DNA from: Acaryochloris sp. IP29b_bin.176
GTDB lineage: Bacteria; Cyanobacteriota; Cyanobacteriia; Thermosynechococcales; Thermosynechococcaceae
Reading direction: 5' to 3'
Length of the DNA: 62,822 nucleotides
Assembly (NCBI GenBank): GCA_028285315.1
Contig: JANQPU010000093.1
Coordinates: 1-62,822 of the forward strand
Under the pieces are notes generated by a model. The model had not been told where the DNA came from. It ran no database searches and saw nothing but the letters and a program-made list of their open reading frames with translations. The position numbers and the translations under genes are program-made. This document shows, piece after piece, positions 8,510 through 17,831 of the stretch. Positions within the stretch are counted from its first letter, which is position 1; each line of letters begins with the position of its first letter.

Positions 8510-9790
8510 ATGACGCTCTCAACTAGTCCGTTACCCTTCGAGGTCTCTGCTGATATGTCTCCAGATCAATTGCCTTTAGAACAGATGACTTTGCGTCAGC
8601 TTCGACGTGTCGCCAGCCGTTATGGTGTGTCCCGCTACAGCCGGATGCGCAAAGACCAATTACTTGAATCGATTCGAGTGGCTCAACAAAAAGCATCGAT
8701 ACCCTCAACCATGGGCCACCAAAGTAGTCCCGATTTATCCGGCACTTTACCTGCTCAAGAACGGGTAGAAGCTGCGAAATTTGAAGTCGGCCAGGAGGAT
8801 GCTGTGGAGTTAGCATCCATTGATGCCGAAATTAATGACTTACCTGAAGGATATGGTGAAACTCGTATCGTGCTGATGCCGCGCGATCCTCAATGGGCGT
8901 ATACCTATTGGGATATTCCCAATGACCATAAGGTGATTTTGCGAAATCAGGGAGGACAGCAACTCGCGCTTCGCCTCTATGATGCAACCGATATTGACTT
9001 GGCCTACCAAGTTCCTCACAGTGTCCAGGAATATCCCTGTGATGAACTTGCTCGGGAATGGTATCTGCCGCTACCCGTTAGCGATCGCGATTACGTCATT
9101 GAAATTGGCTATCGCTGTGCCGATGGTCGCTGGCTCGTTTTGGCTCGTTCTGCACCAGTGCATGTGCCCCCCACCTACCCCTCTGACTGGGTGGAAGATC
9201 AGTTCATTACGGTAGATTGGGATATGGAGCTACGGGGTAAACAGCTGGCGACCCTGGTGCCCCCAGAGAAGAAGCCTGTGGAAGCTGCTGCGGATAACAG
9301 TATCTATGATCAAGTCTTTGGGATGGCTGAAGGAGTTGAGGCTCTGCGTGTTGCGGGTTCTCTCTATGGTTCCATGCAGCAGGTTCCTGTGCATGAGTCT
9401 GCCCTCAGCTCTTACGTCTTTCCCTCTGGGGTGGGTCTCTGGGCTATTCCGACGGCGTCCGGTCTCAATATGTCTGGCGTCGGTTTTTCGGCCTCTGCTC
9501 CCCCCATTCGCCCTCGCCAGTTTTGGTTAGTGGCTGATGCCGAGCTGATTGTCTATGGTGCAACGGAGCCCGATGCCACAGTCACCATTGGGGGCCAGCC
9601 CATTCAACTCAATTCGGATGGCACCTTCCGCTTCCAAATGTCGTTCCAAGATGGTCTGATTGATTATCCAATTATGGCCGTGGCTGCAGATGGTGAGCAG
9701 AATCGGTCCATCCACATGAAGTTTACTCGGGAGACCCCTGAGCGCCGAACCAACACCAAGGAAGAAGCTGTTTTGGAATGGCTCGTCTAA
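8510..9790 (+). CDS. DUF4912 protein with an N-terminal Rho-N/SAP-like helix pair
   Basis: The 426-residue protein starts with a short segment like the Rho N-terminal or SAP helix-extension-helix ('LRQLRRVASRYGVSRYSRMRKDQLLESI', about residues 28-56 in total). A DUF4912 domain follows ('PRDPQWAYTYWDIP', 'LRLYDATDID', 'WYLPLPVSDRDYVIEIGY', about 115-230). The C-terminal third holds a second beta-rich repeat (about 340-405) that looks Ig-like. DUF4912 proteins are widespread in cyanobacteria with no known function. It is flanked by strong hairpins on both sides (8341 and 9821), suggesting a monocistronic unit. Confidence 0.8.
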   Translation: MTLSTSPLPFEVSADMSPDQLPLEQMTLRQLRRVASRYGVSRYSRMRKDQLLESIRVAQQKASIPSTMGHQSSPDLSGTLPAQERVEAAKFEVGQEDAVELASIDAEINDLPEGYGETRIVLMPRDPQWAYTYWDIPNDHKVILRNQGGQQLALRLYDATDIDLAYQVPHSVQEYPCDELAREWYLPLPVSDRDYVIEIGYRCADGRWLVLARSAPVHVPPTYPSDWVEDQFITVDWDMELRGKQLATLVPPEKKPVEAAADNSIYDQVFGMAEGVEALRVAGSLYGSMQQVPVHESALSSYVFPSGVGLWAIPTASGLNMSGVGFSASAPPIRPRQFWLVADAELIVYGATEPDATVTIGGQPIQLNSDGTFRFQMSFQDGLIDYPIMAVAADGEQNRSIHMKFTRETPERRTNTKEEAVLEWLV

Positions 9791-9820
9791 CTTACGCCTT
9801 CTCGTAAAAATACGACTCAT

Positions 9821-9858
9821 GCAACAAGGCTGGAGCTTTAAAGCTCCAGCCTTGTTGC
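9821..9858. terminator. 38-nt perfect palindrome after the DUF4912 gene
   Basis: GCAACAAGGCTGGAGCTTT is followed directly by its exact reverse complement. It begins 30 bp after the stop of the DUF4912 gene. The long GC-containing stem would form a very stable hairpin. There is no T-run directly after it, so it may act as a transcript 3' stabiliser or a terminator aided by other factors. Confidence 0.55.
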
Positions 9859-10028
9859 TGTCTAGGGCATGTGACGACAGGGGCAAATACTGGAACTTCA
9901 TAGGTAAAGAAAACTGCAACAGAGTAGTGATCCCCGAATCGGCTGGCTTGTAGGGTCCAGTTTGTTCCCAGGGCAAACTAAGGATAAAGCGATCTTAGGT
10001 TGTTCGCAAAAACGGGGATGCACCGTCA

Positions 10029-11621
10029 GTGAAGCTGCTCAATAAGTACTTTAAGTTCAATCAATCGTCCGCACCGACACAGAGCCACAAATCTGGCATT
10101 CAAGTTGGCCAATTCTTAATCGATCGCTACAAGCTGGTGGAGTTGGTGGGAACTGGTGCAATGGGGAGTGTTTACCGAGCCCAAGATCAGCTGCTTGGGG
10201 ATGTGACGGTAGCCGCTAAGTTTCTGACTCATACCTTGTATAATGATGCGATCGCAGCTCGCTTTGCGAGAGAAGCGCGGATTGGGGCTCTGTTGGGCCA
10301 TCAAAGTCTCAATATTGTGCGAGTATTGGACTATGGTTTGCATGAGGAGCACACGCCGTTTTATGTCATGGAGTTTATGCAGGGGCAAACCCTGGATGAC
10401 CTAATTGGCGCAGGGCGCATCCCTTTAAATCGCTTTATTCACATCATGACCCAGGTTTGTGCGGGATTGAAGTGTGCCCATCAAGGCATCAATATTGAAG
10501 GTGAATTACATCAAGTGATTCATCGAGATATTAAACCCAGCAATATTTTTCTGATCAAAGATGCCAGTTTAGGGGAACTTGCCAAACTCCTGGATTTTGG
10601 GATTGCGGACTTTTTAAGTAGCCAGGCTGAGGAGATGCGATCGCATTCTTTTGTCGGAACGGTTGCATATGGATCACCTGAACAGTTCTCGGGTGCCGTC
10701 ATCGATGCGCGGTCTGATATCTATAGTTTGGGAATCACCATGTTCGAAACCCTGACTGGCTACTTCCCGATTATGGCTGAAGCCAACACAATTGAAAGTT
10801 GGGCTCAGGCGCATCAACAGCTCCCTCCTCAGCGATTACGGGATGTCGATCCGACCCTGAAAATTCCTGCGGCCCTGGAAGACTTAATGATGAGTTGTCT
10901 GGCCAAATCCCCTGAGCAACGGCCCCAATCTGTTACCGAAATCCTCAAGACCTTAAAAAGCATCACTCATCAAGGATCTGGATCGAGCCAACCTTTGGTT
11001 GACCCATCATCCATTGACTTAACCTCAATTACCCCCCAAGAGCATACTCAACGAGCCAACCTAACGATTGCTGAGCAAACACAAGTTGTTTTTTGGTCCA
11101 TTGAAGATCTAGCCTGGCGGGCATCCTGGCCAGACAATAAACCCATTGCCAATATTGTGTTTGCACAAACGATTCAATCCCCTGATCAAGAGGCAGTAGG
11201 CTTGTGGGTGATGTTAACCAAACAAGAAATTGAGCAGCGATCTCTCAGCAAGCGCCATAGTAATTTTCTCTGTACCTTTACCCCTCATCCTGCCATCCTT
11301 TGGATCACCACCCTATTTGATCGACAACAAGGTCCTCGGTGGCTTCCCTGCTACATCGATCTTAAGGATCCCAAGGGACAACACATCACCCAGTTGCTGA
11401 GTGAGATGGGATATTATCTGCTGATGTTTTTTGACTCATCCAACCCAGGTCAGCCTGTGAGTGTCGTTACTATTAAGATTCCACAACGCCAATGCCAACT
11501 GCTCAAAGATTGTTTATCTAGAGCGAAACAGACGACCGCGACAGGCACTTTGGTCGATAGTAAGCAGCTCTTGAAACAAAAATATCAATCCGTAAAGCAA
11601 AAAATACTCGCAAAACTCTGA
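10029..11621 (+). CDS. Serine/threonine protein kinase (Hanks type)
   Basis: The 530-residue protein has a complete kinase domain at about residues 33-315: a glycine-rich loop (GTGAMGSVY), AAKF with the ATP lysine, catalytic H165-R-D-I-K-P-S-N and D189-F-G, then a GTVAYGSPEQ activation-segment end. The C-terminal 200 residues have no recognised domain and no clear membrane helix, so it is probably soluble. It starts at GTG 10029; no ATG is suitably placed. It is about 400 bp from the oppositely oriented methyltransferase. Its target cannot be predicted. Confidence 0.9.
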   Translation: MKLLNKYFKFNQSSAPTQSHKSGIQVGQFLIDRYKLVELVGTGAMGSVYRAQDQLLGDVTVAAKFLTHTLYNDAIAARFAREARIGALLGHQSLNIVRVLDYGLHEEHTPFYVMEFMQGQTLDDLIGAGRIPLNRFIHIMTQVCAGLKCAHQGINIEGELHQVIHRDIKPSNIFLIKDASLGELAKLLDFGIADFLSSQAEEMRSHSFVGTVAYGSPEQFSGAVIDARSDIYSLGITMFETLTGYFPIMAEANTIESWAQAHQQLPPQRLRDVDPTLKIPAALEDLMMSCLAKSPEQRPQSVTEILKTLKSITHQGSGSSQPLVDPSSIDLTSITPQEHTQRANLTIAEQTQVVFWSIEDLAWRASWPDNKPIANIVFAQTIQSPDQEAVGLWVMLTKQEIEQRSLSKRHSNFLCTFTPHPAILWITTLFDRQQGPRWLPCYIDLKDPKGQHITQLLSEMGYYLLMFFDSSNPGQPVSVVTIKIPQRQCQLLKDCLSRAKQTTATGTLVDSKQLLKQKYQSVKQKILAKL

Positions 11622-11747
11622 TGTTTAGAAGCAGCCCCACATCAATTTTGCGGTGAGTGCGGGGTGAGTGAGATCGCACAACAATTCTCTTCAAGCACCA
11701 GGATATACCCATTCACTGGGTTGTCGTATTACAAACCATAACCGTCT

Positions 11748-12371
11748 CTACGGTGTCTTCTTCGCCACAATAAACACGGCTTTGCCTTTGTCTGGTTGCC
11801 ATTGATAGTCCAGCTCGAAACCAGCACTGGTCAAACTATCCACCAGTTCTTGCATTGTGAAGACCTTGACTAACGGGAACAACCCTAAGAACTTGCCAAT
11901 CGGGGCAATCCACTTGAACCACGCCATCATATCCCCCAGACATATCGTACTGGTGACGAAAATACCGTCAGGTTTCAGCAGGTTATAGACCTTGGTGATA
12001 ACGGCTTCTTTATCCTCCAGCAGGTGCAAAATACTCAGACCTAAGACGGCATCGAAGGTTTGATCGGGGACATTCAACTCATCAATACTAGCTTGTTCAA
12101 ATGTAACGTTATTGATGTTTTGAGCAGTTGCTTTCCCCTGTGCTATAGCAATCATATTCGCCGAGAAATCAATGGCTCGAATGTGCTTTACGAAAGGCGC
12201 ATGGATAATAGCCGTTGATCCAGTCCCACAGCCAATTTCCAAGAGTTCCATGCCCGACTGTAAGTAGTCTTGCGTGACTTGCAGCTTTTTCTGATAAGCT
12301 GCTTCATCTGCAATAGGCTGTTTGGAATAACGGTCAGCAATTTTATCCCAAAACTTTGTTGACTGCTCCAT
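11748..12371 (-). CDS. Class I SAM-dependent methyltransferase
   Basis: The 207-residue protein is a Rossmann-fold methyltransferase. Motif I is LEIGCGTGS (about residues 44-52), the acidic motif II is 'IRAIDFSANM' with D near 69, and motif IV is 'FDAVLGLSILHLL'. After 'LLKPDGIFV' a region rich in hydrophobic residues and W-F-K-W follows, as in small-molecule or ubiquinone-type methyltransferases. The substrate is unknown. It is convergent with the kinase at 10029. Confidence 0.85.
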   Translation of the reverse strand: MEQSTKFWDKIADRYSKQPIADEAAYQKKLQVTQDYLQSGMELLEIGCGTGSTAIIHAPFVKHIRAIDFSANMIAIAQGKATAQNINNVTFEQASIDELNVPDQTFDAVLGLSILHLLEDKEAVITKVYNLLKPDGIFVTSTICLGDMMAWFKWIAPIGKFLGLFPLVKVFTMQELVDSLTSAGFELDYQWQPDKGKAVFIVAKKTP

Positions 12372-12859
12372 ACCCGTTCCCCTTTAATTTTCTGGAGATC
12401 ATGGCAAATTGCCGACAGCAGATAGCTGCTGCTCTTATTCTAAATCCCCTACTAATCGTGATCACATCGATTCACTAATCCCTAAGGTCCTGATTCGGCT
12501 TCTGAATTTTTTCTGGAGATCCCAGCCTAGGAACGCGATAGTACAGATATAAAATCGATTTCCCATCCTGTTTGCACTACTCGTTGTCAGAATGGAAAAG
12601 CCATTGCCACTCACAGCTACAGCACTAATCAAGCTTGCGATCGCATCAGATGAGAGCATTTTTGCCGCCAACCCCTCATCAAAGCTGCTCATCACAACGG
12701 GAAAAATTGGGATTGTTCGCCTAGCCATCGTGACAGTCATCACCTATCCCTTCAGCTCGTATCACATCTTGACTTGCACCCGATCACGGCTATTCTCACC
12801 TATCCCATTCAGCATAGATAGCATCCAGTACAACCCTCCTCTGATCCTGGCATCCTGTT
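12372..12859. other. Intergenic region with overlapping doubtful ORFs
   Basis: Two mutually antisense open frames occupy about 12462-12900, but neither has a ribosome-binding site, domain or convincing composition. One HIP1 site lies near 12640. I do not call a gene here. Confidence 0.4.
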
Positions 12860-13045
12860 ATGAATCGGCAAACTCGACTTATTCAATATTTGCAAGATGA
12901 ACTCGCGCTTCCCCAGGATGCACTTTCCTTAGCCTTACGATTTCAAGACCGAACGGCTACACAGATCCCAATCATCCTATGGCAGTATGGCTTAGTGAGC
13001 ATTGAGCAACTAGACCAAATCTACGACTGGCTGGCTTCCGTCTAA
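12860..13045 (+). CDS. DUF2949 family small protein
   Basis: This 61-residue protein starts 'MNRQTRLIQYLQDELAL' and has the pattern of DUF2949, a small all-helical family found in cyanobacteria ('LPIILWQYGLVS.EQL' style core followed by a Trp-Leu C terminus). It is predicted to be soluble. Family function is unknown. It is followed by about 370 bp without a recognised gene. Confidence 0.7.
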   Translation: MNRQTRLIQYLQDELALPQDALSLALRFQDRTATQIPIILWQYGLVSIEQLDQIYDWLASV

Positions 13046-13418
13046 CTATCTGTCCCCATATGGGTTACTTGCAGCCTGGTACCACACTACAACCCATTGT
13101 CCCAATTGAGCAGTGGGGGCAGAGTTGATCGTGTCACTACTGTGCCTCGGCCTGCTGCATTGAGTCATTTCCGCTCGTCTTCTGCAATCACCCAAACGCC
13201 GACTAGCTCTGTTAAGTTTTTCTGAAAAACGTTCCGGCAGGCAGGCACCTGCGTTAAGCTTGCACCCAAAAATGCTCTCCCCTCATATTGCTTCACTCCC
13301 CAACAATATTTGAGCTAGAGTATACCTTTTGCAGATTGAGGCCAGTGATCGTTGACTGCCCAATCTCACTCGAAAAACAGATCTCGCAAGCACAACTCAA
13401 AATCAAACAGGCAGAGTG
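13046..13418. other. Intergenic region upstream of a kinase gene
   Basis: No gene or RNA was recognised. It must contain the promoter for the kinase gene at 13419; no strong -35/-10 pair is obvious. Confidence 0.4.
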
Positions 13419-14690
13419 ATGAGCACGTTAGCCAATCGCTACAAAATTATCAGAAATCTCGGTGCAGGTGGGTTTAGCAAAGCCTATTTAGCGAAGGATT
13501 TACAGCGAGATGATCACCGTCGATGTGTTGTTAAAAAGCTGGCACCTAAATCCGATGATCCCTTTACGCTGAGAACCGCAAGACGCTTGTTTCGGACAGA
13601 GGTTAATGTTCTCAAAAAGCTAGGCAACCATGACCGCATTCCCCAACTCTATGTCTCCTTTGAAGAGGATCGACAGTTTTATTTAGTGGAGCAATATATT
13701 GCGGGTCAGGGCCTCAGTCGAGAGCTAACTTGGTGGCACTGGACCGAAGCCAAAACTGTGGCTTTTTTGCAGGACATCTTGGAAACTCTGGCGTTTGTGC
13801 ATCGCAAACAGATCATCCATCGGGATATCAAACCTGAAAATTTGATCAGACGCGATCGCGATCAGCGTATCGTGCTGATTGATTTTGGTTCTGTCAAACA
13901 ACACCAGCCTTCAGCCCAAACTGCCATTGTGGGTACTCAGGGCTACATGCCCCCCGAACAGCTTCTAGGCAAACCGCGTCTCAATAGTGATGTTTATGCT
14001 GTAGGCATGATTGCATTGCGCGGTCTCACAGGGATTGATCCTGCCAAAACGGCGTTTCCCACAGACCCCGATACAGGTGAATTCCTCTGGCAACATAAAA
14101 CCAATGTCAGCCCTGAACTTGCCCAAGTCCTCAACAAAATGGTCTGCCAAGATCATCGTTACCGCTATCCTTCGGCTCAGGAGGCATTGCAAGCGGTTAG
14201 TCAACTCAGTGAAGTCTCTGCTCCTACCAGACGTCGTCTTCTGCAAGCTGCAGGTCTAAGCTTCATGGGATTGCTGGGAACGGGCATGGCTTATCCCGCC
14301 CTCAGCCAGGAACTCCCCAATCGCAAATCGTCATCGCCTTTCCCTACTACTGACAAAACACCTAAGAATGGGACAATCGCAGAGCCCCCCCCTCATGAAG
14401 GGTCAAGGGCAGTACCCCCTAACGAAAAAGAATCACCACTGGCTTCGTCTACCTTAGCTACTGCCCCCAAACGCCTTGACAAGCAAGAACTATTGCGTCG
14501 ATATGGCTCCTATAACGAGTGCCGCAAAGTGGCGACAGCCAATGGCATTAAATTTTCAACCACCCCGACTTGGGATAAGTTGGTCTATGCCTTTAGCTAC
14601 TCCGAGGCCCTGCAAGAAATTAGCCAGGTCTATCTCAAGACCTATCCTAACCCAGCCCTAGCGGGCATCACTGTGGAGCTGACGTTATAG
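13419..14690 (+). CDS. Serine/threonine kinase with an internal twin-arginine-like anchor
   Basis: The 423-residue protein has an N-terminal kinase domain (about 8-255) with GAGGFSKAYLA, VVKK, catalytic H134-R-D-I-K-P-E-N and D155-F-G. After it, residues 271-273 are R-R-R followed by a hydrophobic stretch ('LLQAAGLSFMGLLGTGMAY') ending in ALSQ, which looks like a Tat signal or a single membrane anchor. A Pro/Ser/Lys linker and a small C-terminal domain (about 350-423) with one Cys follow and would lie outside the cytoplasm. Start is ATG 13419; GTG 13416 is in frame. The 3' end overlaps by 6 bp the convergent protease-SUMF1 gene. Confidence 0.88.
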   Translation: MSTLANRYKIIRNLGAGGFSKAYLAKDLQRDDHRRCVVKKLAPKSDDPFTLRTARRLFRTEVNVLKKLGNHDRIPQLYVSFEEDRQFYLVEQYIAGQGLSRELTWWHWTEAKTVAFLQDILETLAFVHRKQIIHRDIKPENLIRRDRDQRIVLIDFGSVKQHQPSAQTAIVGTQGYMPPEQLLGKPRLNSDVYAVGMIALRGLTGIDPAKTAFPTDPDTGEFLWQHKTNVSPELAQVLNKMVCQDHRYRYPSAQEALQAVSQLSEVSAPTRRRLLQAAGLSFMGLLGTGMAYPALSQELPNRKSSSPFPTTDKTPKNGTIAEPPPHEGSRAVPPNEKESPLASSTLATAPKRLDKQELLRRYGSYNECRKVATANGIKFSTTPTWDKLVYAFSYSEALQEISQVYLKTYPNPALAGITVELTL

Positions 14691-16211
14691 CGCTGAACAA
14701 ACGACTCGAAATCCCACATCATAGGTGAGAAATCCAGACTCATTGTAGTTGCGGAAAGCAGAGCGACAGGTACTCGGGGTTGCGGACATGGATCCACCTC
14801 GCAATACTCGACGAGAATCCCCTTCAGCGACCCACGCACTTCCATTAGTAGGCGCACCATCGTAGTTCTCGTGCCAAGTGTCCTGACACCACTCGCTTAC
14901 ATTGCCATGCATATCATGGAGACCAAAGGCATTTGCCGGGAAGCTCCCTACTCCCACGGTTTTTCTGCGGTATTGCCCTCTGGGACCCCCGCCATAGGCA
15001 TGTACGCCCCAGTAATTGGCTAACTCCGGCGTAATGGTTTCTCCCATATGAAATGGCGTTGTAGTGCCCGCTCGACAGGCATACTCCCACTCTGCTTCGC
15101 TGGGTAAGCGATAGTCCCGCCCTGTTTTCTGAGAGAGTTGTTTGCAAAAAGCAACGGCATCCTCCCAGGACACATTATCCACAGGCCGACTCAATGCCTT
15201 TTCTCTAGAAGGATTTGAGCCCATAATTGCCCGCCACTGGGCTTGGGTAACTTCAAATTTCCCCATCGAAAATGCCGGAACTGTGACCTGATGTTGGGGG
15301 CCTTCGTTACTCTCTCTTTCCAGCTCCTGGGCTGGAGAGCCCATTTTGAAGGTTCCGCCGGGGATGCTGACCATTTCCAGGGTCACACCCTCCCCCAAAC
15401 TGTCTTGAAAAACAGGGACTTTTCCCTCAGTTCGCTTCACAATTTTGCCTTGGGGATTGACCTGAACATAGGCAAAAGACATATCCAATGCGGATAATGT
15501 AGCGGTCTTATCTGTTGACAATTGCTTCAGCGAAAATAGCGATACTGCGGTGTCAATAGGAATGGCCAAATTAAACCCTGACTTGACCGCGACATCCCCC
15601 ACGGTTTGACCTTCTGCCCGTCCGTGAATACCTGCCAATTGGCCTAATCGGTTGAGCACAGGCCCGCCACTCATACCGGGTTGGGTAACGGCGGTATAGG
15701 TAATACCATAGCCCCCATCTTGACCCCCAATCGATGTCACTTGTCCGGGTGAAATCGTATATCTGGGTTGGGTAATTGCCAGCCCCGGTAGCGGGAAACC
15801 TGCCACAAAGACTTCATCCAGCTCACCTAAGGCATTCTTCTCTGCCAATTGAGCGATCGCATAATTCGTGTTGCTTTTGATAGAGAAGAGGGCTAGATCT
15901 ATCGTCCCGCCTGACTGGATCGCAGAAGTATCAATAGGGTGCTGCTGGCCATCAAAGGTCTCGATGTAAGCTTCTTCGCCTGGATTAGTGTCTTTCAGCA
16001 CATGACCTGCCGTCAAAACATAGTAGGTATTCCCAGCCTTACTCACCAGCACGCCGGAACCAGAGGTGCCTTGAGTAACGACCCGGACGGTGATCTTTTT
16101 AGCCAGCGTTTTCAGAGTTCGGCGATCTTGGGCCCATAGTGAGTGTTGCCAAACCCCTATGGACATTAATGTCCCACCAAACAGTAAAAATTGCCTTCTT
16201 TTGATTCCCAT
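14685..16211 (-). CDS. Exported trypsin-like protease fused to a SUMF1/FGE-like domain
   Basis: The 508-residue protein starts with 'KRRQFLLFGG', a Tat-like signal. A trypsin-like serine protease domain (about 38-215) follows, with the triad visible as H70 (TAGHVL), D105 (TIDLAL) and S181 (GMSGGP). A formylglycine-generating-enzyme-like domain (SUMF1, about 265-508) carries 'GGTFKMGS', 'PVDNVSWEDAVAFCKQ', 'RLPSEAEWEYACRAG' and 'RVLRGGS'. Of the two active-site Cys of true FGE only the second appears present (STCRSAF), so sulfatase maturation is unlikely. It is probably periplasmic. It is convergent, with overlapping 3' ends, with a kinase that has its own Tat-like segment. Confidence 0.88.
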   Translation of the reverse strand: MGIKRRQFLLFGGTLMSIGVWQHSLWAQDRRTLKTLAKKITVRVVTQGTSGSGVLVSKAGNTYYVLTAGHVLKDTNPGEEAYIETFDGQQHPIDTSAIQSGGTIDLALFSIKSNTNYAIAQLAEKNALGELDEVFVAGFPLPGLAITQPRYTISPGQVTSIGGQDGGYGITYTAVTQPGMSGGPVLNRLGQLAGIHGRAEGQTVGDVAVKSGFNLAIPIDTAVSLFSLKQLSTDKTATLSALDMSFAYVQVNPQGKIVKRTEGKVPVFQDSLGEGVTLEMVSIPGGTFKMGSPAQELERESNEGPQHQVTVPAFSMGKFEVTQAQWRAIMGSNPSREKALSRPVDNVSWEDAVAFCKQLSQKTGRDYRLPSEAEWEYACRAGTTTPFHMGETITPELANYWGVHAYGGGPRGQYRRKTVGVGSFPANAFGLHDMHGNVSEWCQDTWHENYDGAPTNGSAWVAEGDSRRVLRGGSMSATPSTCRSAFRNYNESGFLTYDVGFRVVCSAL

Positions 16212-16394
16212 ATCCCTGAATTTGCCCTAATGGTGGCTGACAATAGACATTGCGCGGGAGCTATGCTGTCCGGGAGCTACGCTGTCTCAATTGCTTGTGG
16301 CTTCACTATTCTATGCCAACAAGCCGCTCAACCTGCTATCAGTAGTCATTGGAGCGACTTCTGAGGTCAAACAGTCAGTCCCCGCAAAGCTTGC

Positions 16395-17612
16395 TTACAG
16401 CATTTGAGCTAACCGCTCTAGATGTTGCTGAGCTTGGCTGTAGTACTTAAATTGCTGTTCATCCCGTCGGAATTCCGAAGTATGGACCCTGCGACATCCA
16501 TTCTGAGTTCTTCCTCCATGGACTTTATGCAGTAATTCGTGGTACATTACAAACTCAATAACATAGTTGGGCAGCTTGTCAGAGTCGAGACTTAAACTCA
16601 TCACCACTCGATCACAACTAGGCTCATAATGACCAAATTTTCGGTTACTGTAGACCTTGCTCCAGCATAGACGGGGTTTGCCCACGCGCAGGTTGAAGTA
16701 CGCCTGATTCACGCTCACAAAAACATCATCCAGGTTATAAACATTCCCCTGAGCAGTGTTTCCGAGATCGTCTACCATTAGATCCAACGCTAACAGCAGT
16801 TCTGAAAAGTCTTCGGATAGAGAGTACTCCTTAATAAGGGTCGATGTTTTGGGGGTCTTACCCCACAGAATAGAGTCAACGATGGCTTGGATGACATCAG
16901 TATTGGCAAGAATAAATCCTTCATTGATCTTGATTGTGGGTTGAGGACCCCTCAAGCGGCAGCGATATAGGGCTGCCATCGGCGTAAATTCAATCATCCG
17001 ATCATTCAGGCTGCTGACTCGACTCGCGCTACCCTCTAGAGAATGTTTCTGGTTTGCAAGGGTTCGTTTCAGTAAATCTGTTGCTCGATAAACAGCGCTA
17101 GCATGCAGGTGTAGATGGTCCTCATGCTGCAAAAATTTCATCCAGCCATAAACGGTCTTGGATTGTTGAGTTAAGTTCGCTGGCGTTGCCCCTTGGTCCG
17201 CACATAACTGCTCAATTTTGGCCGTCCGTTGTTCAAGCTGTTTGATCAGCAGGCGCTCAATTTTTGTCTCTAAGGGGTTCAAGCCAGCGATTTGGCGCTG
17301 AAAGGACTGTTGCTGACGACGAATCTGTCGAATGGAGATTTCCATATGACCATTCGGAGCCCCTTGCATCCCTGAATTGGACTCAACGATCGGTAAATGC
17401 TTGAGATCAACCCCTGTCAAAAATTGGTAAGCATTGCGAGAAGGGACAGGTAGTTGACAGGGTTGAATGCCTGCTCGGGCACAGATCTGCTCTGTAGCCT
17501 GAAGAGTTCCCTTCACATACTGCTGAAATGAAGAAACTTCGTGAGTTGGAATGCCAATTTTGAGCTGGTCTCTAACTCGATTAGACGCTTTTACGAGTCC
17601 TCTAATTCGCAT
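16395..17612 (-). CDS. SprT/M48-like zinc metallopeptidase-like protein
   Basis: The 405-residue protein has a zinc motif H358-E-L-L-H near the C terminus, preceded by 'YEPSCDRVVMSLSLDS' and a Trp-Ser-Lys block, as in SprT-like and YgjP-like putative metal-dependent hydrolases. The third ligand may be the His in the 'VHTSEFRRDEQQF' segment. The N-terminal half is helical and charged with no recognised domain. No signal peptide or membrane segment is present, so it is probably cytoplasmic. No substrate can be assigned. Confidence 0.65.
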   Translation of the reverse strand: MRIRGLVKASNRVRDQLKIGIPTHEVSSFQQYVKGTLQATEQICARAGIQPCQLPVPSRNAYQFLTGVDLKHLPIVESNSGMQGAPNGHMEISIRQIRRQQQSFQRQIAGLNPLETKIERLLIKQLEQRTAKIEQLCADQGATPANLTQQSKTVYGWMKFLQHEDHLHLHASAVYRATDLLKRTLANQKHSLEGSASRVSSLNDRMIEFTPMAALYRCRLRGPQPTIKINEGFILANTDVIQAIVDSILWGKTPKTSTLIKEYSLSEDFSELLLALDLMVDDLGNTAQGNVYNLDDVFVSVNQAYFNLRVGKPRLCWSKVYSNRKFGHYEPSCDRVVMSLSLDSDKLPNYVIEFVMYHELLHKVHGGRTQNGCRRVHTSEFRRDEQQFKYYSQAQQHLERLAQML

Positions 17613-17831
17613 AAATGGCCTGTCAGAATAGACATGAGCAGAATAGCAGAAACCTGATTGTCATACCTTATGAAAAATATTTTTCACGCTGTTATTCTGC
17701 ATGCTTGCGTGTTTGTTTAAGAGCCATAACATGTCCGATTATCACCGCCTTTAATTTTTAAGAAATACGAAGATATCTTCCTATTGAAAGTATTTTGGGG
17801 TACTACCTCTACAACAGCTATTTGTGGGGAA

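Noticed and set aside
12462-12900. Two antisense ORFs (93 and 102 codons) between the methyltransferase and the DUF2949 gene
   Set aside because: No ribosome-binding site, domain or sensible composition on either strand; they overlap each other and are likely chance openings.
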